Below are positions 12,601-14,735 of a DNA stretch of 14,735 nt, piece after piece; the first letter of the stretch is position 1, and each line of letters starts with the position of its first letter. The notes beneath the pieces were generated by a model. It was not told where the DNA came from and made no database searches. It worked only from the letters and a program-made list of their open reading frames with translations. The stretch comes from Patescibacteria group bacterium. Its GTDB lineage: Bacteria > Patescibacteriota > Minisyncoccia > Phycocordibacterales > UBA12088. The DNA is taken from the NCBI GenBank assembly GCA_015491145.1, contig WFWM01000003.1, forward strand, positions 1-14,735, in the 5' to 3' direction. The position numbers and the translations under genes are program-made.

Positions 12601-13560
12601 TCACGCTCCCTCAACCGCCTTGCGGGCCAACGCGAGAGCCCCCTCTCTCGTTCGCGCAACACAGAGCCAACGGCCACGGTGGCAGAAGACCGCATCCGAG
12701 ACTCCCGTTGCCGCGGCAAGCGCATCACCAGAGAGGCCCGCCCACGCCTCCGGAAAGACGGGAGGCGTTACAGCTGCCGTTGGATCCTGCGGTGCAGCGG
12801 TAGCCTGCCACATCCCATCACGACGCGGCCGCACCACGATGCGAATTGAGGGAAAAGCAGGAGCGAGATCTTCGTATGGGTACGGCCCGTCGAGCAGCGC
12901 TATGTCATCGCTTGCTCGTATGAAGCACTTGTGCGCAAGCCTCAGACCCTCTAAATACTTCTTCCCCTTCACCACACTGCGCTGGAGGAACCCCTCCGCA
13001 AATTCTACCGCTTCGGCAAACGCTTCGTCCTCCGCTCCCTCCGGCGCATCCCACGACGGCGCGATGCTCCAGAGCACCGTGTGGAAGGAGAGCGGGCGGA
13101 GCGAGGCAACTTTCGGCTCACATAGCTCTACCCCGTTGTCTGCCGCATCCACCGGCGCCACGATTCGCTCGTCGAGGAGCTGCCAGAGCTGTTCGTCGCC
13201 GTCGCAAAGGCTAAAGCCAAAATGCTTCCACACAAGCCCCACTGCCGCGTAAGGCACACCGCAGGGACGCTCTCCTGCCCCTTCTGGTTGGTGGTGGTCG
13301 AAGCGGTACCGTTGCGGATCGTATTCCCCTCCAACATCAACAACGACAGCAGCGTGGGCAATGCGCTCGGGATTACGGGTCCGAATCAGCTCAACCGATT
13401 TCCCCTCCCGTTTCGCAACGAGCCGCAGTACCGCCGTCGCGAGCACGTCATCCGCGTGCATCTTCCCGGAATGCACGGCAAGCGTCAGCGTCTCCCCCTC
13501 CGGCAGCGCGAGAGGCTCCGGTTTCCCTGCGCAAGGAAAAGAGAGCGGGAGCTCCTGCAT
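12601..13560 (-). CDS. MYG1-family (UPF0160) DHH-like metal-dependent hydrolase
   Basis: The 319-residue protein has the MYG1 motifs: AVHSGKMHADDVLA (His30, His35, Asp37), VVVDVGGEYD (Asp75), FDHHQ (Asp88-His89-His90) and APVDAADNG (about 134-142). These make a two-metal phosphoesterase-type site, as in DHH proteins. The human member is a nuclear/mitochondrial 3'-5' exoribonuclease; bacterial substrates are not known to me. ATG 13560 is preceded by AGGAG at 8 bases spacing, which fixes the start; the frame is open further upstream to 13626, but that overlaps the reductase gene. The C-terminal part (WQATAAPQDPT, then CHRGRWLCVARTREGALALARKA) completes the family fold. It begins 4 bases after the FMN reductase stop and ends 13 bases before the prepilin, so it is the middle gene of an operon. 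Confidence 0.87.
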   Translation of the reverse strand: MQELPLSFPCAGKPEPLALPEGETLTLAVHSGKMHADDVLATAVLRLVAKREGKSVELIRTRNPERIAHAAVVVDVGGEYDPQRYRFDHHQPEGAGERPCGVPYAAVGLVWKHFGFSLCDGDEQLWQLLDERIVAPVDAADNGVELCEPKVASLRPLSFHTVLWSIAPSWDAPEGAEDEAFAEAVEFAEGFLQRSVVKGKKYLEGLRLAHKCFIRASDDIALLDGPYPYEDLAPAFPSIRIVVRPRRDGMWQATAAPQDPTAAVTPPVFPEAWAGLSGDALAAATGVSDAVFCHRGRWLCVARTREGALALARKAVEGA

Positions 13561-13564
13561 ACAC

Positions 13565-14155
13565 TCACTCCTGCCGGAGGCGTTCCCGCACATCCCGCAG
13601 CGCTGAAGCGAGTGCGAGCAGCTCATTCAGCGTCGGTTCCACGAGCTGTTCCACCGCCTCCTCCTCTATGCGCCAATGCCCCTCCTCATCAACCAGTTCA
13701 TGCGCCTTGCCAAGGAAGATATTGTTCCGGGTCGGCACCATCTTGAGCTCTACGAGCACCGGCTTGACATGGTCTGCAAGCGCCCGCCCACCGAATACGC
13801 CAGCCGAGACTCCGCACACCGCAGCCGGTTTGCGGGCGTAGGCTGCGTCGCTGCAGCTGTCGATGAGCAGCTTCCACTCGCCGGGGTAGCCGTGGTTGTA
13901 CTCCGGCAGGATAAAGAGGAAGGCGTTCGCCTGCGCTGCTTGCGTGCACCACTGGGCAGGATGCGCCTCCCCATCATCTTCCTGCCAGTCCGGCACTGTC
14001 CGTGGCGCCTTGAGGAAATCTGCCACCGACACGAGTACCGGGGATACCCCCTCCCTCTTGCGGATCGTGGCAGCGAGTGCACGAGCCACCCGAGCGCTCA
14101 CCGCACCCTGCCGCGCAGTTCCCACCACTACTGCAAGTGCAATAGGGTTTGCCAT
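13565..14155 (-). CDS. NADPH-dependent FMN reductase family protein
   Basis: The 196-residue flavodoxin-like protein carries the FMN phosphate-binding loop GTARQGAVSARV (12-23), the isoalloxazine-contacting motif PEYNHGYPG (84-92) and GVFGGRALADHVKPVL (about 118-133). All are typical of the FMN_red family (PF03358), which includes quinone, azo-dye and chromate reductases. It is a soluble, probably cytoplasmic, enzyme reducing flavin or quinone-like acceptors with NAD(P)H. The substrate cannot be told. ATG 14155 starts 76 bases after the secA stop; no clear Shine-Dalgarno is visible. The next gene begins 4 bases after its stop, making it the first gene of the reductase-MYG1-prepilin operon. 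Length is normal. Confidence 0.9.
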   Translation of the reverse strand: MANPIALAVVVGTARQGAVSARVARALAATIRKREGVSPVLVSVADFLKAPRTVPDWQEDDGEAHPAQWCTQAAQANAFLFILPEYNHGYPGEWKLLIDSCSDAAYARKPAAVCGVSAGVFGGRALADHVKPVLVELKMVPTRNNIFLGKAHELVDEEGHWRIEEEAVEQLVEPTLNELLALASALRDVRERLRQE

Positions 14156-14231
14156 ACGTCAGTCGTTAGAGAACGCTGGTAAGGCAAGAGTGGCTTCGCA
14201 TCCAACCATACTACAGGAAACAGCTGCCACG

Positions 14232-14735
14232 CTAGCGTCCTCCCCGGTGTTCCGCTTGCGAGACAACTCCTTCTACCTCCCATCCTTGCGCGAGCATCGC
14301 CTGCACTTTCTTTACTTTCACCTCCCGCCGCTCGTCCCCTTTCCGAAGGATGACGCGGTCGTTCCTCCCCAATGCGGCAAGGTCAATGGAAGGGTGCTGC
14401 GTTGGGGCTGGTTGCCCACCTCCCGTTGCTGCCACTGCCTCAAGTGTGGGAAGCTCGCGCGCCTGCAGGATGCGCTCCAGCGCTTCCGAGAGCTCATGCG
14501 CGAGGCGTGCCTCGAGCTCCCGGAACAGGCGGAGTGATTCCCGGCGGTACTCAATGAGCGGATCCCGCTGCCCGTACGCTCGCAAACTGACGCTGGATCG
14601 GAGGTACTCCATCGTCTCGAGGTGTTCCATCCAGAGCATATCGATCGCCTGCATCACGAGCCTCCGTAGGAATGGAATGACCGCGGGGTTTTCCCGCTCC
14701 GCGCGCTCGCGCAACGCGTGAGGGCGCTCCGGCAG
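14232..14735 (-). CDS. secA: Preprotein translocase ATPase SecA, C-terminal fragment (runs off the window end)
   Basis: This is the last 167 residues of SecA, the ATPase motor driving preproteins through SecYEG. LRRLVMQAIDMLWMEHLETMEYLRSSVSLRAYGQRDPLIEYRRESLRLF is the helical scaffold/wing region and is diagnostic. After a linker with GGGQPAPTQHPS comes LGRNDRVILRKGDERREVKVKKVQAMLAQGWEVEG and a short tail. GRND is where the usual zinc-binding tail (GRNDPCPCGSGKKYKKC) begins, but here no cysteine follows and a Lys/Arg-rich segment replaces it. The frame is open to the window edge, so the N-terminal ATPase domains lie outside. The TAG stop is at 14234-14232, 76 bases before the reductase start. 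Confidence 0.95.
   Translation of the reverse strand: MPERPHALRERAERENPAVIPFLRRLVMQAIDMLWMEHLETMEYLRSSVSLRAYGQRDPLIEYRRESLRLFRELEARLAHELSEALERILQARELPTLEAVAATGGGQPAPTQHPSIDLAALGRNDRVILRKGDERREVKVKKVQAMLAQGWEVEGVVSQAEHRGGR

Noticed and set aside
12588..12728. Longer prepilin start at 12728
   Set aside because: It would overlap the MYG1-family gene by over 120 bases and give an unusually long Arg-rich leader; ATG 12587 gives a normal leader.
1..14735. CRISPR arrays, transposases, integrases, tandem repeats
   Set aside because: None seen; the only notable repeats are inverted repeats listed as features.

Overview
The window looks like a piece of chromosome from a GC-rich member of the Candidate Phyla Radiation (Patescibacteria, probably Parcubacteria-like). 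The evidence is a prepilin of the short, DDGNLxTG-type common in that group, an O-antigen-ligase/TPR fusion protein, small single-pass membrane proteins, and core genes packed with gaps of a few bases. This assignment is inferred from protein character; no 16S rRNA gene is present. UGA is used as an ordinary stop (for example in lepA and the ABC exporter), so this is not a UGA-recoding lineage.

Layout. Positions 1-44 (minus) hold the first 14 codons of the GTPase gene obg, divergent from a small four-helix holin-like membrane protein (114-515). This is followed by a pyrF remnant (522-1022) that keeps both ends of orotidine-5'-phosphate decarboxylase but has lost the catalytic middle. A tRNA-Gly(CCC) gene (minus, 1139-1209) is slightly overlapped by an FtsB/DivIC-like coiled-coil membrane protein (1200-1568). 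A 35-residue membrane peptide (1632-1739) diverges from it.

Positions 1756-7662 (minus) form a tight three-gene operon: O-antigen-ligase-like/TPR membrane protein, MurJ-family flippase, then elongation factor 4 (LepA). It combines envelope polymer handling with translation. A good promoter (7773-7800) precedes it. Directly upstream of that promoter lies a perfect 23-bp inverted repeat (7801-7849), and then the RNase P RNA gene rnpB (7851-8216, minus). The plus strand then carries tRNA-Ser(UGA), a LysO-family lysine exporter and a complete half-size ABC exporter. A promoter with a consensus -35 box lies across the lysO stop codon and would give the ABC gene a structured leader.

After about 465 bases without a convincing intact gene (11619-12083), the minus strand carries a compact operon of an FMN-dependent NAD(P)H reductase, a MYG1-family DHH-like hydrolase and a type IV/II prepilin. 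Upstream of it is the 3' end of secA, whose C-terminus lacks the usual zinc-binding tail.

Together these are mostly housekeeping and envelope-biogenesis functions: lipid-II-type flipping, surface glycan ligation, protein export, pili and division. I see no defence system, CRISPR array or transposase. The most unusual signals are the rnpB-downstream palindrome/promoter pair, the gutted pyrF, an inverted partial copy of the tRNA-Gly 3' half, the altered SecA tail, recurring -10-like boxes 7-8 bases before start codons (suggesting leaderless mRNAs), and non-canonical residues in MurJ and LepA.
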